A stretch of DNA of 64,000 nucleotides, taken from the NCBI RefSeq assembly GCF_000661915.1, contig NZ_CP007509.1, positions 682,001 to 746,000 of the forward strand. The letters are read 5' to 3'. The stretch is from Stutzerimonas decontaminans. GTDB lineage: Bacteria; Pseudomonadota; Gammaproteobacteria; Pseudomonadales; Pseudomonadaceae. The notes under the pieces are model-generated. The model was not told the origin of the DNA. It made no database searches and worked only from the letters and a program-made list of their open reading frames with translations. The translations under genes and the position numbers were made by a program. Numbering within the stretch: position 1 is the first letter of the stretch; each line of letters opens with the position of its first letter. This document shows positions 20,432 to 31,376 of this stretch, in pieces.

Positions 20432-20440
20432 TTATCCACA
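20432..20440 (+). promoter_or_regulatory. DnaA box (exact consensus)
   Basis: TTATCCACA, identical to the strong E. coli-type DnaA box. A degenerate second copy TTCTCCACG follows four bases later in the same orientation. Confidence 0.6.
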
Positions 20441-20644
20441 AAGTTCTCCACGCAAATCGGGCATAACCTCGAGCTGGCGGAACGCGATTGATGGCAAAAC
20501 GTCAGTAGCCGACTGGCCAGTCAAAAAATCTAGCAATTCAAGCGCTTAACGCACTCCATTGGGGCGCAGGAGGCTGGCTGGTTAAAAATTGTGCAGTTTC
20601 GTCGAGCGCCCGCCGCAAGCGCTTCACAGGCGGCCATACAATTG

Positions 20645-20653
20645 TTATCCACA
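20645..20653 (+). promoter_or_regulatory. DnaA box (exact consensus)
   Basis: TTATCCACA 213 bp from the other exact copy and in the same orientation, followed by GCGTCCACA (20657-20665) and an inverted TGTGGGCAA (20671-20679), both near-boxes. Confidence 0.6.
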
Positions 20654-20687
20654 ATTGCGTCCACAGTATTTGTGGGCAACGCAGGCT

Positions 20688-21275
20688 CTAGTTCAACGCT
20701 TGCAGCTGGCTGCGCCCGCGGGTGATATCAGCGAGCAATCTCTGCAGTGGCTGCAGCTGAGCGGCGGGAAGGGCAAGTTCCAGCGTCGCGCCTTCGGCAT
20801 CGAAATGCTCGGCTTCCAGCAGCGCGTCGAACTCCGCCAGGCGTGCCTTGAACAGGGCCAGCTCGGCGAAGCGGCAATGGCAGCGGCAGTGCGAGCGCGA
20901 CACCAGCTCGCTGCGCTCGCCTGCCTGCAGGCACTTCGCCGTGGTGCCGCCATAGGCGCGGGCCAGGCCGCCGGTGCCGAGCTTGATGCCGCCGAACCAG
21001 CGGATCACCACCACCGCGACCCGGTCGAAATCCTGCCCTTCGATGGCGGTGAGTATCGGCCGACCCGCCGTGCCGCCCGGTTCGCCGTCGTCGCTGAAAC
21101 GGTACTGATTGCCGACCTTCCAGGCCCAACAGTTATGCGTAGCGGTGGGATCGCTGACCGCCTGGATAAAGGCCTGGGCCTCTTCGGCGCTCTGCACGGG
21201 TGCGGCCTTGGCGAGGAAGCGGCTTTTGCTGATGACTTCCAGTAACTCGCATGGCGCGGACAGGGTGAAGGGCAT
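20688..21275 (-). CDS. YigZ/IMPACT-family protein
   Basis: A 195-aa cytosolic protein of the UPF0029/IMPACT family. The conserved core is visible: KSRFLAKAAPV, then DPTATHNCWAWKVG, FSDDGEPGGTAGRPIL (about 60-76) and VVVIRWFGGIKLGTGGLARAYGG (about 88-110), followed by the C-terminal DUF1949 domain. E. coli YigZ and yeast YIH1 are relatives; the biochemical role in bacteria is unsettled. The ATG at 21275 follows directly from the conserved beginning. It probably forms a single-gene unit. Confidence 0.88.
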   Translation of the reverse strand: MPFTLSAPCELLEVISKSRFLAKAAPVQSAEEAQAFIQAVSDPTATHNCWAWKVGNQYRFSDDGEPGGTAGRPILTAIEGQDFDRVAVVVIRWFGGIKLGTGGLARAYGGTTAKCLQAGERSELVSRSHCRCHCRFAELALFKARLAEFDALLEAEHFDAEGATLELALPAAQLQPLQRLLADITRGRSQLQALN

Positions 21276-21397
21276 GGCAATTACGGCGTCGGTGATGATT
21301 TACGGGGTGGCCATTGTAGCGGCGCCGCTGCGGCTGCGCTGCGTCGTGCCGCATGGCCCGTCCGGCGAACGGATTGAACTTCGATGGATCGTCCAAC

Positions 21398-21412
21398 CCC
21401 TACCTAGTAGGG
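21398..21412. repeat. 15-bp palindrome upstream of the Cys-rich protein gene
   Basis: CCCTAC-CTA-GTAGGG, perfect 6-bp arms, 75 bp upstream of the csp-like start codon. A second short dyad, GACCT-N5-AGGTC, is at 21427-21441. Either could be an operator; the second resembles half of a MerR-type box but no matching -35/-10 pair is convincing. Confidence 0.4.
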
Positions 21413-21487
21413 CGCGGTTCGCGCGCATGACCTGGAGAAGGTCCCGCCGTACCGCATTTCGCTGGCACTTCAGCTGGAGGAAATTCC

Positions 21488-21817
21488 ATGCTCAATTCCA
21501 CTTACCAGTCGTGCATCCAGGCTTGCTCCAACTGCGCGCTGGTTTGCGAAACCTGTGCGGCATCCTGCTTGCGCGAGGACGACGTGAAGATGATGGCGCG
21601 CTGCATCGAACTCGATCGTGACTGCGCCGACATGTGTGCGATCGCGGCAGTGCTGATGACTCGCGACAGCCCCTATGCGAAAGCCTTCTGCAAACTCTGC
21701 GCACAGGTCTGTCGCGATTGCGCCGAGGAGTGTGGCAAGCACACACACGACCATTGCCAGGCCTGCGCCGAGGCCTGCCGCAAGTGCGCTGAAGAGTGCG
21801 AAAAGATGGCCGCCTGA
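21488..21817 (+). CDS. Cysteine-rich four-helix-bundle copper-storage protein (Csp, DUF326)
   Basis: A 109-aa protein with 19 cysteines at 9, 13, 16, 20, 23, 27, 39, 46, 50, 68, 71, 75, 78, 82, 90, 93, 97, 100 and 104. The i, i+3/i+4 spacing lines the inside of four helices, the pattern of Csp proteins that each hold many Cu(I) ions as a tetramer. There is no signal peptide, so it is the cytosolic Csp3 type. A very strong ribosome site (GGAGG) precedes the ATG at 21488. It lies 4.5 kb from copZ. The expected role is cytosolic copper sequestration; regulation is not evident. Confidence 0.88.
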   Translation: MLNSTYQSCIQACSNCALVCETCAASCLREDDVKMMARCIELDRDCADMCAIAAVLMTRDSPYAKAFCKLCAQVCRDCAEECGKHTHDHCQACAEACRKCAEECEKMAA

Positions 21818-21866
21818 TCGGTCGTTGGTTGGGAGGGTCGCAGCCGCGGTTGTTGGCCCTCCGGCT

Positions 21867-22510
21867 TCAGGCCAGCCAGTCCAGCGTCAGAATCAGACGG
21901 CGCTCAGCCGTTGTCGCCTGCGGCGAGCGATGAATGATCCCCGCGCCTTCGTTACCCAGCCATTTCTCCCCCTTGAACAACGCTACGTCGCCAGCGACGA
22001 GCCGCTGGATGGCGGCCGGGTCAGTCGGTTCGGCTGCCGGATCGCCCAGGCGCCGACGCTGCATTCCGCCCTCCTGAAGCCATTCGCTACCTGCGCCGGC
22101 GTAGGTGGTGATCAGCCGCAGCGGTACATGATCGACGTGAAAGCGCGGGCACATGGGTTTGTCCAGCACGCGCAGGCGCAGGCCGATACGCCGCGCGTCG
22201 ACCAGGCAGCTGAACGCCCGCACCAGCCAGGAGATGTCGGCGACGAAACCGGCATGGCCGGAAAGGTCCCGATAAGCAGCCGCCAGGGTTGGTAGCTGCA
22301 CCTCGTCCTCGCCGACTGGTTCGAGGGTCAGCGATTCGGCCAGCGGCTCGCCCAAGGCCAGGAGTGTCTCGGCGAACTCGGCAATGTGCAGCGGCAGCTG
22401 GCGCTGCCATACGCTGAGGTTGACGCCATCGTTCAGCGCTTCGCCGAGTACTGCCGGGGAGTCGCCCAGCAACTGGCGCGGCTGTGAGCGGATGATCTGC
22501 TGCGCCAGCA

Positions 22511-22511
<1 letters not shown>
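21867..22511 (-). CDS. DUF1826 protein of the zinc-starvation operon
   Basis: A 214-aa protein starting MLAQQIIRSQPRQLL; the upstream open frame runs through zigA in another phase and is rejected. Its start overlaps the zigA stop by one base. The second half holds PRFHVDHVPLRLITTYAGAGSEWL and IIHRSPQATTAERRLILTLDWLA, which have the H-x-D...H layout of a double-stranded beta-helix iron enzyme, although the family is uncharacterised. DUF1826 genes commonly accompany COG0523 GTPases, as here. A role in metal limitation is inferred from the operon. Confidence 0.82.
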
Positions 22512-23713
<1,202 letters not shown>

Positions 23714-23722
23714 GGCGGTCTC

Positions 23723-24127
23723 TCAGGCGGATCGTTGGTGTTTTTCGCGCTGTTCCTGGCGTTGTTTCGCCTCGATCGACAGCGTCGTGGTGGGGCGTAG
23801 CAACAGGCGCTGCAGGCCGATGGGGTCGCCGGTTTCGGCGCACCAGCCGTATTCGCCGCGGGCGATGGCATCCAGCGCGTCGTCGATCTTGTCCAGCAGC
23901 TTCTTCTCACGTTCGAGCACACGCAGCTGCCACTGGCGCTGTTCTTCGGCGCTGCCGATATCCGCCGGATCGCTGCTGGGTTCAACTTCGCGCAAGGCGT
24001 CGAATTCCTCAGCGATGCGGCTCTGCAATTCCTGACGCTGGCGCAGCAGCAGGTCGCGAAAGAACGTCTGTTGTTCCGCGTTCATATAGGCAGCGGCGGG
24101 CTGGGCGAGGAGTTCGGCTTCAGTCAT
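23723..24127 (-). CDS. dksA2: DksA2, zinc-independent DksA paralogue
   Basis: A 134-aa RNA-polymerase secondary-channel regulator. The long coiled coil is followed by GEYGWCAETGDPIGLQRLLLRPTTTLSIEAKQRQE: the four-cysteine zinc finger of DksA is reduced to one Cys and Thr residues (CAET ... RPTT), which is the hallmark of DksA2, able to replace DksA when zinc is lacking. The coiled-coil tip retains DPAD. First gene of dksA2-zigA-DUF1826; a Zur-like box lies 32 bp upstream of the start. Confidence 0.9.
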   Translation of the reverse strand: MTEAELLAQPAAAYMNAEQQTFFRDLLLRQRQELQSRIAEEFDALREVEPSSDPADIGSAEEQRQWQLRVLEREKKLLDKIDDALDAIARGEYGWCAETGDPIGLQRLLLRPTTTLSIEAKQRQEQREKHQRSA

Positions 24128-24151
24128 CGGAAGGTACGCATCTGGCAGGAA

Positions 24152-24173
24152 TGTAATAGTTATAACATAACAG
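24152..24173. promoter_or_regulatory. Zur-like operator upstream of dksA2
   Basis: AT-rich imperfect palindrome with core GTTATAACATAAC (24159-24171), standing out from GC-rich surroundings. It resembles the GTTATA-N-TATAAC type Zur boxes of gammaproteobacteria and is positioned to overlap the promoter of dksA2. Confidence 0.65.
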
Positions 24174-24244
24174 TTAGAGCAAGGCGCAAGCGCTGTCTAG
24201 GTGCGGTAACGGCTCACAGGTACGAAGCGTTCGCCACGACAAAA

Positions 24245-24280
24245 CGAAAAAAGCCCGCAGCGCAGATCGCGCGGCGGGCT
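24245..24280 (-). terminator. Intrinsic terminator of the rut operon
   Basis: On the minus strand a 7-bp stem AGCCCGC/GCGGGCT (24252-24258 with 24274-24280) with additional internal CGC/GCG pairing is followed by a run of six T. It lies 25 bp after the rutF stop, closing the operon without a rutG gene. Confidence 0.85.
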
Positions 24281-24305
24281 CGGGCAGTGGGGGGCGCTGG
24301 GTCGA

Positions 24306-24833
24306 TCAGACGGCGCCGGGCAGCCCGTGGTAGTTGCGGCCGAAGTACACCAGCGCATCGGCGCTGTCGCGGCGATACACGGCGAGCACTTCACAGTAGA
24401 GGATGTCGTGGGTGCCGACGCTGGCGCTGTGGCTGATGCGGCAGTCGAACGACACCGTGGCGCCGTCGAGCAGCGGCGAACCGGTCACGCCGGTGCTCCA
24501 CTGCGCCGCGGCGAAGCGCTCGGCCATGGGCGTCTTGCCACCGAACAGGTTGGACAAGTCCCGCTGCGCGCCGGCCAGGGTGTTTACGCAGAGCTGCCCG
24601 TTGGCGGTGACGATGGGATGTGCCGAAGCGCTGCGGTTCAGGCACACCAGCAGCGTCGGCGGTTCGTCGGTGACGCTGCACACCGCGGTGGCGGTAAAGC
24701 CGGCGCGGCCGCAGGGGCCGTCGGTGGTGATGATGTTGACCGCCGCGGCCAGGCGCGCCATGGCGTCGCGGTAGTCCTCACGAATCACTGGAGCGCTGAA
24801 TTGACTGGTGGTTTCGCATTGAGCCAGTTGCAT
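24306..24833 (-). CDS. rutF: RutF, flavin reductase of pyrimidine degradation
   Basis: NADH:FMN reductase that supplies reduced flavin to RutA; 175 aa. The flavin-reductase-like fold is seen in [49 protein letters not shown] and the C-terminal YFGRNYHGL. Last gene of rutABCDEF, 13 bases after rutE and followed by a terminator. In E. coli the operon continues with the permease gene rutG; that gene is absent here. Confidence 0.93.
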   Translation of the reverse strand: MQLAQCETTSQFSAPVIREDYRDAMARLAAAVNIITTDGPCGRAGFTATAVCSVTDEPPTLLVCLNRSASAHPIVTANGQLCVNTLAGAQRDLSNLFGGKTPMAERFAAAQWSTGVTGSPLLDGATVSFDCRISHSASVGTHDILYCEVLAVYRRDSADALVYFGRNYHGLPGAV

Positions 24834-24846
24834 GATCGGTTCTCCA

Positions 24847-25437
24847 TCAGGCGAGGACGCAGGCGCGGTCGAAGGGCAGGCGTGGCAGGCGGTCGCGCAG
24901 CTTGCTGGCGTCGCCGTAGCCGAGGTTGATCAGCAGGTTGGATTTCCAGGAGGTGCCGGCAAAGAAGGCCTCGTCCAGCGCCCTGCCGTCAAAGCCGGAC
25001 ATCGGTCCGCAATCGAGCCCCAAAGCGCGGGCAGCGAGGATCAGATAACCGGCCTGCAGCGAGCTGTTGCGCAGTGCGTTCTCGGTGATCAGTGCCGGTT
25101 GCCCGGCGTACCAGCTGCGGGCGTCGGCAAAGGGGAACAGCTCCGCCAGGGTTTCCGGAAAGTCCTCGTCATAGGCGACGATCACCGTGACCGGCGCGGC
25201 CAGGGTCTTTTCCAGATTGCCCTTGGACAGGCAGGGCGCGAGCTTTGCCTTTCCCTCCGGCGTGCGTATGAAGACAAAGCGGCCGGGGCAGCTGTTGACG
25301 GCGGTCGGGCCAAGGCGGACGTGCTCGTAGAGCTGTTCGAGCAGGCCGTCCGGCACCGCTTTGTCCAGCCAGGCGCTGTGGGTGCGGGCCTCACTGAACA
25401 GCGTGGCGAGGGCATTCGAGTCGATGGGGGCGTGCAT
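24847..25437 (-). CDS. rutE: RutE, malonic semialdehyde reductase (nitroreductase family)
   Basis: Reduces the toxic malonic semialdehyde from uracil breakdown to 3-hydroxypropionate. The 196-aa protein is of the nitroreductase fold ([40 protein letters not shown] at the N-terminus, [20 protein letters not shown] and NLLINLGYG later). ATG at 25437 is within the conserved beginning; the open frame upstream belongs to rutD in another phase. Ten bases separate it from rutD. Confidence 0.93.
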   Translation of the reverse strand: MHAPIDSNALATLFSEARTHSAWLDKAVPDGLLEQLYEHVRLGPTAVNSCPGRFVFIRTPEGKAKLAPCLSKGNLEKTLAAPVTVIVAYDEDFPETLAELFPFADARSWYAGQPALITENALRNSSLQAGYLILAARALGLDCGPMSGFDGRALDEAFFAGTSWKSNLLINLGYGDASKLRDRLPRLPFDRACVLA

Positions 25438-25447
25438 GTTCGGTTCC

Positions 25448-26245
25448 TCAGGCTGCTGCGACCTGGCCGCATTGCTCGGCAAGATGGTCCAGCAGGATCT
25501 GGTTGAAGGGTTCGCTGTCGCTGACGCTGGACGCGTGGCCACCGTAGTTCAGCAGCGCCAGCTGGGCATTGGGCAGGGCGGCGGCCAGGTGCTGCGAGTG
25601 TTGCCAGGGCACCAGCATGTCGTCGCGGTTGGCTATCAGCAGGGTCGGGGTGGTGATGCGCACCAGCTCGGCCTCGATATCGAAGGCCAGCAGCGCCTCG
25701 ATGCGCCGCACCAGATTCATCGTCGGTGGGAAATGCGCCAGTGCATGGGCATCGTCGCGTGCCAGTCGCTCGCTGTTGGCTGCGATCCAGTCGGCTGGGT
25801 AGAGGAACAGCGATTGTGCTTGCACATAGGCCGCCGGGCCACTGTCGTGCAGCAGTTTCAGGCGCACCGCGAAGCAGCGCGCGCTGTGCGGGTTGGGGCT
25901 GCTCCAGGCATTGATCGGCACCAGACTCTGCAGCAACTGCGGCCGCAGCAGGGCGATCTGCAAGCCGACCAGCCCACCGAGGGCATGGCCGATGAAGTGG
26001 CAGCGGCGGATGCCCAGGGTGTCCAGCAGCTCCAGCAATTCCACTGCCATGGATTCGATGGAATAGCCCGCCGGCAGGTTCGCCGGGCTCTTGTTGGTCC
26101 CCAGTTGATCGTAGACCAGCACTCGGTAGTCTTGGGTCAGCGCCGGCAGCTGCGGCGTCCAGAAGGCGGCGGCGCCGCCGAGGCCGGAACTGAGCACCAG
26201 GGTCGGTGCATCGGGCTCCATGCGGCCATGAAGTTCGTAGTGCAT
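25448..26245 (-). CDS. rutD: RutD, aminoacrylate hydrolase (alpha/beta fold)
   Basis: A 265-aa alpha/beta-hydrolase-fold protein that speeds hydrolysis of 3-aminoacrylate. The nucleophile elbow reads GHALGGLVG, with Ala in place of the usual Ser, as in E. coli RutD (GHALGALVG); so this is not a defect but the family state. The C-terminal histidine segment is [11 protein letters not shown]. The ATG at 26245 matches the family start (MHYELHG). It lies between rutC and rutE on the same strand. Confidence 0.93.
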   Translation of the reverse strand: MHYELHGRMEPDAPTLVLSSGLGGAAAFWTPQLPALTQDYRVLVYDQLGTNKSPANLPAGYSIESMAVELLELLDTLGIRRCHFIGHALGGLVGLQIALLRPQLLQSLVPINAWSSPNPHSARCFAVRLKLLHDSGPAAYVQAQSLFLYPADWIAANSERLARDDAHALAHFPPTMNLVRRIEALLAFDIEAELVRITTPTLLIANRDDMLVPWQHSQHLAAALPNAQLALLNYGGHASSVSDSEPFNQILLDHLAEQCGQVAAA

Positions 26246-26310
26246 GTCACTCCCTCCGCGGGGGCGAGATGCGGGCGGCCGGCGCGCCGGCTGGCCCGCT
26301 CCGGCAGGTG

Positions 26311-27522
<1,212 letters not shown>

Positions 27523-27523
<1 letters not shown>

Positions 27524-28605
27524 CAGGCCGATTCCTTCAGCGCGGTGACGTGCCGGCGGCTCTGCATCAGCGGCTGGATCTTCTGGCCGAAGGCTTCGAC
27601 GCCCTCGAGGAAATCGTCGAAGGTCAGCATCACGCCCTGCATGCCGGGTACGGTGGCGATCTCATCGAGCATCCTTGCCACGTTGGCGTAGGAACCCACC
27701 AGCGTTCCCATGTTGATGTTCACTGCCGAAGTCGGGTCGGCCATCTGCCGGATGTTGCTGTCGGCGCCCTTGTCGGCGGCACCCTGCTCGCCAAGCCAGG
27801 CGATGGCTTCCTCATCTGCGCCGGCCTTGTAGTGCTCCCACTTGGCCCGAGCGGCTTCGTCGGTTTCGTCGGCGATCACCATGAACAGCACACAGGAGGT
27901 GACGTGGCGGCCGGTCTTCTCGGTGGCCTTGAGCAGTCGCTCGGTGGCCGGTGCGAAAGCGGTCGGGGTATTCACGCCCTTGCCGAAGCAGAAGTTGTAA
28001 TCGGCGTACTGCGCCGAGAAGGCCATGCCGGCATCGGATGAGCCGGCGCAGATGATCTTCATGTCCGCCTGAGGTTTCGGGCTGACGCGGCAGTCCTCCA
28101 TCTGGAAGTGCTCGCCCTTGAAGTCGCTGCGGCCGGTGGCCCAGAGGTCGCGCAGCACCTGGGCGTACTCGCCGAGATACTGATAACGAGTGCCGAAGAA
28201 TTCATCCCCCGGCCACATGCCCATCTGCGTGTATTCTGGTTTCTGCCAGCCGGTGACGAGGTTCACACCGAAGCGGCCGCCGGAGATCGAATCGATAGTC
28301 GAAGCCATGCGCGCGACGATGGCCGGCGGCAGGGTCAGGGTGGCGGCGGTGGCGAACAACTGAATCTTGCTGGTGACCGCGGCCAGGCCCGCCATCAGCG
28401 TGAAGGATTCCAGGTTGTGCTCCCAGAACTCGGTCTTACCGCCGAAGCCACGCAGCTTGATCATCGACAGCGCGAAATCGAAGCCGTAGCCCTCGGCCTT
28501 CTGCACGATGGCCTTGTTCAGTTCGAAGGTCGGCATGTACTGCGGCGCATTTTCGGAAATGAGCCAGCCGTTGTTGCCGATCGGAATGAAAACACCAACA
28601 TCCAT
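27523..28605 (-). CDS. rutA: RutA, FMN-dependent pyrimidine monooxygenase
   Basis: Opens the uracil ring by oxidative cleavage to ureidoacrylate; a luciferase-like flavin monooxygenase of 360 aa. Start [25 protein letters not shown] is the conserved RutA N-terminus; other stretches are [39 protein letters not shown] and a C-terminal [13 protein letters not shown]. Ribosome site AGAGGTG lies upstream of ATG 28605. First gene of the rut operon, behind an NtrC-type site, a RutR box and a sigma-54-type promoter. Confidence 0.95.
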
Positions 28606-28675
28606 GGGTAGCACCTCTGTACGCAATGGCTAGAAAGCGCTGCCCGAACGTGACGGGCAGGGTCGCAAGTGCATT

Positions 28676-28691
28676 AGCAGGATGCAGGCCA
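28676..28691 (-). promoter_or_regulatory. Candidate sigma-54 (-24/-12) promoter of rutA
   Basis: On the minus strand TGGCCTG-N4-CTGCT keeps exact GG-N10-GC spacing and 9 of 12 consensus positions. It is 70 bp upstream of the rutA ATG. The same promoter geometry recurs upstream of the oxygenase-ABC operon at 43 kb. Confidence 0.6.
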
Positions 28692-28744
28692 GAATCTGAT
28701 TTTGCTTTTGAATCAAGGAGATGAGTTATTTAGGTGGTGTAATG

Positions 28745-28760
28745 TGGACCATTTGGTCTG
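28745..28760. promoter_or_regulatory. RutR-type operator
   Basis: TGGACCA-TT-TGGTCTG against the E. coli RutR consensus TTGACCA-NN-TGGTCAA; the inner 12 bp GACCATTTGGTC is fully palindromic apart from the central pair. It lies in the rutA-rutR intergenic region, 140 bp from the rutA ATG and 128 bp before the rutR start. Confidence 0.75.
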
Positions 28761-28766
28761 AATCGG

Positions 28767-28783
28767 AGCACCTGGTTTGTGCG
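28767..28783 (-). promoter_or_regulatory. Candidate NtrC binding site of the rut operon
   Basis: Minus strand dyad GCAC-N7-GTGC inside a 17-bp box (CGCACA-N5-GGTGCT), compared with the NtrC consensus TGCACC-N5-GGTGCA. It lies about 80-90 bp upstream of the sigma-54 element, the usual distance for an enhancer-binding protein. Confidence 0.6.
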
Positions 28784-28887
28784 CGGCGCACGAAGATCGT
28801 GCAGCAGTCGCAGCCGCCTTCGTCGCTCGTGCGCCACACACTCGCCGCGCTACAGTAGCGGCTCGTACGAACCCATCCGGTAATCCC

Positions 28888-29598
28888 GTGACAGATCAGC
28901 CTCCCGTTTCGCCCCGCAAGCGCCTCACTGCCAGCAAGACCCCTCGACCAAAGGGCGCAGCTCGCGTGCCGAGTGCCAGTGCCCAGGACCGACGCCTGCG
29001 CATGATCGAAAGCAAGCGTGCCAGCATCCTCCAGGCAGCGCTCGAGCTGTTCTCCCGTTTCGGCCTGCACGGCACCAGTCTCGATCAGGTGGCGACCCAG
29101 GCAGACGTCTCCAAGACCAACCTGCTGTACTACTTCGGCAACAAGGAAGAGCTTTACACCAACGTCCTGCGTCAGCTGCTGGAGGTCTGGTTGCAACCGC
29201 TGCAGGCGTTTTCCGTCGAGCAGGACCCGGTCGAGGCGATCCGCGACTACCTGCGGGTCAAGCTCGAACTCTCCCGCGACCATCCCGCCGAATCACGGCT
29301 GTTCTGCATGGAGATCATGCAGGGCGCGCCATTGCTGCTGGGCGAGCTGCAGCAGCCGCTGCACGACCTGGTGGAAAACAAGGTCGCGGTGATCCAGACC
29401 TGGATCGACGCCGGCAAGCTCGCCCCCATCGCACCGCACCACCTGATCTTCTCGCTCTGGGCGACTACCCAGCACTACGCCGACTTCCGCGTGCAGGTCG
29501 AGGCCGTGGCCGGCAAGACCCTGGATGATCCGGCGTTCTTCGAGGAAACGCTGAAGAGCCTGCAGGCGCTGATACTGGACGGGGTGAGGCCGCGATGA
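28888..29598 (+). CDS. rutR: RutR, TetR-family pyrimidine-responsive regulator
   Basis: TetR-type regulator that in E. coli binds uracil/thymine and controls rut and purine genes. The core from about residue 39 (MIESKRASILQAALELFSRFGLHGTSLDQVATQADVSKTNLLYYF) to the C-terminal end (VQVEAVAGKTL...QALILDGVRPR) is strongly RutR-like, including the signature CMEIMQGAPLL and the final GxRPR. I place the start at GTG 28888 (236 aa), giving a basic N-terminal tail longer than that of the 212-aa E. coli protein; an internal ATG at 29002 would give a shorter form. Divergent from rutA. Confidence 0.9.
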   Translation: MTDQPPVSPRKRLTASKTPRPKGAARVPSASAQDRRLRMIESKRASILQAALELFSRFGLHGTSLDQVATQADVSKTNLLYYFGNKEELYTNVLRQLLEVWLQPLQAFSVEQDPVEAIRDYLRVKLELSRDHPAESRLFCMEIMQGAPLLLGELQQPLHDLVENKVAVIQTWIDAGKLAPIAPHHLIFSLWATTQHYADFRVQVEAVAGKTLDDPAFFEETLKSLQALILDGVRPR

Positions 29599-29705
29599 GC
29601 AGCCGCAGCGCCTGCCTTGGCGCCTTGCGCGCACGGCCGATGGCGTCTGTACTGGCTTGCTAGCGGCGCCGGCCGGGGTGGTCGGCGCGCCAGTGGAGCG
29701 ACCCG

Positions 29706-30080
29706 ATGAATCCGAGATTCCTGCCCGGCCGAAACATGGCGATGAAGGTGCCTACCCATGAGTACACCAGCACCGTCGCCTTCTACCGTGAAACCCTGGG
29801 GCTGAAGGAGCTGACGCCGAACGACGCGGATGGCGAACAGACACCGCGCTTCGAATTCGGCGACAAGGTGCTCTGGCTCGATCGCGTGGCGGGCGTCAGC
29901 CAGGCGGAAATCTGGCTGGAAATCGTGACGGACGATCTGGACGCTGCTTCGGCCTTTCTGCAACAGCAGCATTGCGCCCGTCGCGACGAAATCGAACCCC
30001 TGCCCGACGGCTTCCGGGCGTTCTGGATCTCCAGCCCGGCCAATATCATTCATCTGATTTCCGAGCAGAAACCGTCCTGA
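29706..30080 (+). CDS. VOC-family (glyoxalase/dioxygenase-like) protein
   Basis: A 124-aa single-module vicinal-oxygen-chelate protein: YTSTVAFYRETLGLKEL at the N-terminus, FEFGDKVLWLD in the middle and a C-terminal FWISSPANIIHLISE with the final metal-ligand-type residue weakly conserved. A GGAG ribosome site precedes ATG 29706. It follows rutR by 107 bp. Substrate unknown; no direct evidence ties it to pyrimidine breakdown. Confidence 0.75.
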   Translation: MNPRFLPGRNMAMKVPTHEYTSTVAFYRETLGLKELTPNDADGEQTPRFEFGDKVLWLDRVAGVSQAEIWLEIVTDDLDAASAFLQQQHCARRDEIEPLPDGFRAFWISSPANIIHLISEQKPS

Positions 30081-30102
30081 GCGCGTCTCCGGCTGCGTAG
30101 CG

Positions 30103-31284
30103 TTACGCCGTCTGCCTTTGCCGATACCCCAGCGACATCTGCACCAGCACCACCAGCGTCACGATCGGCAGCAGCCCGATATTCACTGCCGCCCAGCCTG
30201 CCTGGGCAATCAGCGCGCCGGAGGCGAACGACATCACTGCCGCGACGCTGCCGTTGCTCAGCTCCATCAAGCCCTGCGCCCGGGCTCGCTCATCCACTGC
30301 ATGGCCTTGGCCCAGCTGCGCCGAGCCGGCGACGAGCATGAGATTCCAGCCGATACCGAGCAGGCAGCTGCTGATCATGAAGTGCCAGTGGCTGACGCCA
30401 AGTAGAGCGACGACTGCGCTTACGACCAGCAGACCACTGCCCACGCAGGCCACCATGCGGCTGCCCAGCCGGTCGACCAGAGGTCCGGCGACGAAGGCCG
30501 GGAGGAACATCCCGAGCATGTGCCACTGGATCACCTGGCCGCTGGCCTGCAAATCCATCCCTTCGCCATGCATCGCCAAAGGCGTTGCGTTCATCACCAG
30601 AATCATCAACCCGTGACCGGCGGCAGTGGTCAGCACAGCGGCCCTGACCGTCGGGCGCGAAAGCAGCTCGCGCCACGACACCCGCGACGGTGCGCTCGGG
30701 GATGCGCTTGTCGCGCCATAGGTGCTGAGGCCGGAAAGTACCGCCACGCCCACCGCTGCCAGCGCAGCGATCAGCAGATAGGCGCCAGCGAAGGGTGTAT
30801 CAATCAATCCGCGAGCGGCATTGCCAAGCGAAGGGGCGACCAGCGCGGCGATCACGCCACCGCCGATCACACAGGCCGTGGCGCGGCCCTTGAAGGCTTC
30901 GCTCACGGCCTCCATCGCCGCAAAGCGGTAGTACATGGCTGATGCCTGATAACCACCGATCAGCAAGGAACCGAGGCAGAGTAGGGTGAAGCTGTCGAGC
31001 CACAGCGACAGCGCGCTTACCAGCCCGCCAAGCACCCCGGCCAGTGCGCCGAACAGAAAGCCAACTTTGCGTCCATGGCGCTGCATGAGCCAGGCGATCG
31101 GCTGCAGCGCGAGCAGGCCGCCAAGCATCAGCACCGCAAGCGGCAACGATGCCAGGCTCGGGAAGGGCGCCAAGCGCAGGCCGACGATCGAAGTGAGGAT
31201 GATGCCGGTCATCGAACAGGACCAGAACAACGCCTGAGCCATGAACAAGCGAAACACCTGGGAGTTGCGGAAAAGTAGATGCAT
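30103..31284 (-). CDS. MFS transporter
   Basis: A 393-aa inner-membrane protein with about 12 membrane helices, starting MHLLFRNSQVFRLFMAQALFWSCSMTGIILTSIVGLRLAP. Motif A-like loop is WLMQRHGRKVGFLFGALAG. It looks like the YcaD/arabinose-efflux-like exporter group; substrate unknown. The ATG at 31284 has GAGGCGAT upstream; the open frame that reaches 31590 overlaps the neighbouring regulator and is rejected. 92 bp downstream of a GlxA-type regulator on the same strand, possibly its target. Confidence 0.82.
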   Translation of the reverse strand: MHLLFRNSQVFRLFMAQALFWSCSMTGIILTSIVGLRLAPFPSLASLPLAVLMLGGLLALQPIAWLMQRHGRKVGFLFGALAGVLGGLVSALSLWLDSFTLLCLGSLLIGGYQASAMYYRFAAMEAVSEAFKGRATACVIGGGVIAALVAPSLGNAARGLIDTPFAGAYLLIAALAAVGVAVLSGLSTYGATSASPSAPSRVSWRELLSRPTVRAAVLTTAAGHGLMILVMNATPLAMHGEGMDLQASGQVIQWHMLGMFLPAFVAGPLVDRLGSRMVACVGSGLLVVSAVVALLGVSHWHFMISSCLLGIGWNLMLVAGSAQLGQGHAVDERARAQGLMELSNGSVAAVMSFASGALIAQAGWAAVNIGLLPIVTLVVLVQMSLGYRQRQTA

Positions 31285-31376
31285 GAAGATCGCCTCGCGA
31301 CGCTGGGAAACGGGCACAGGCGTGCCCGGCGATGTGCCAAGGGCCTGCTGTGAGCGAAGGGTGTGGCGCGTCGGGC

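Noticed and set aside
25448..26245. RutD as an inactive hydrolase because the nucleophile Ser is Ala
   Set aside because: E. coli RutD has the same Ala at this position; it is the family state.
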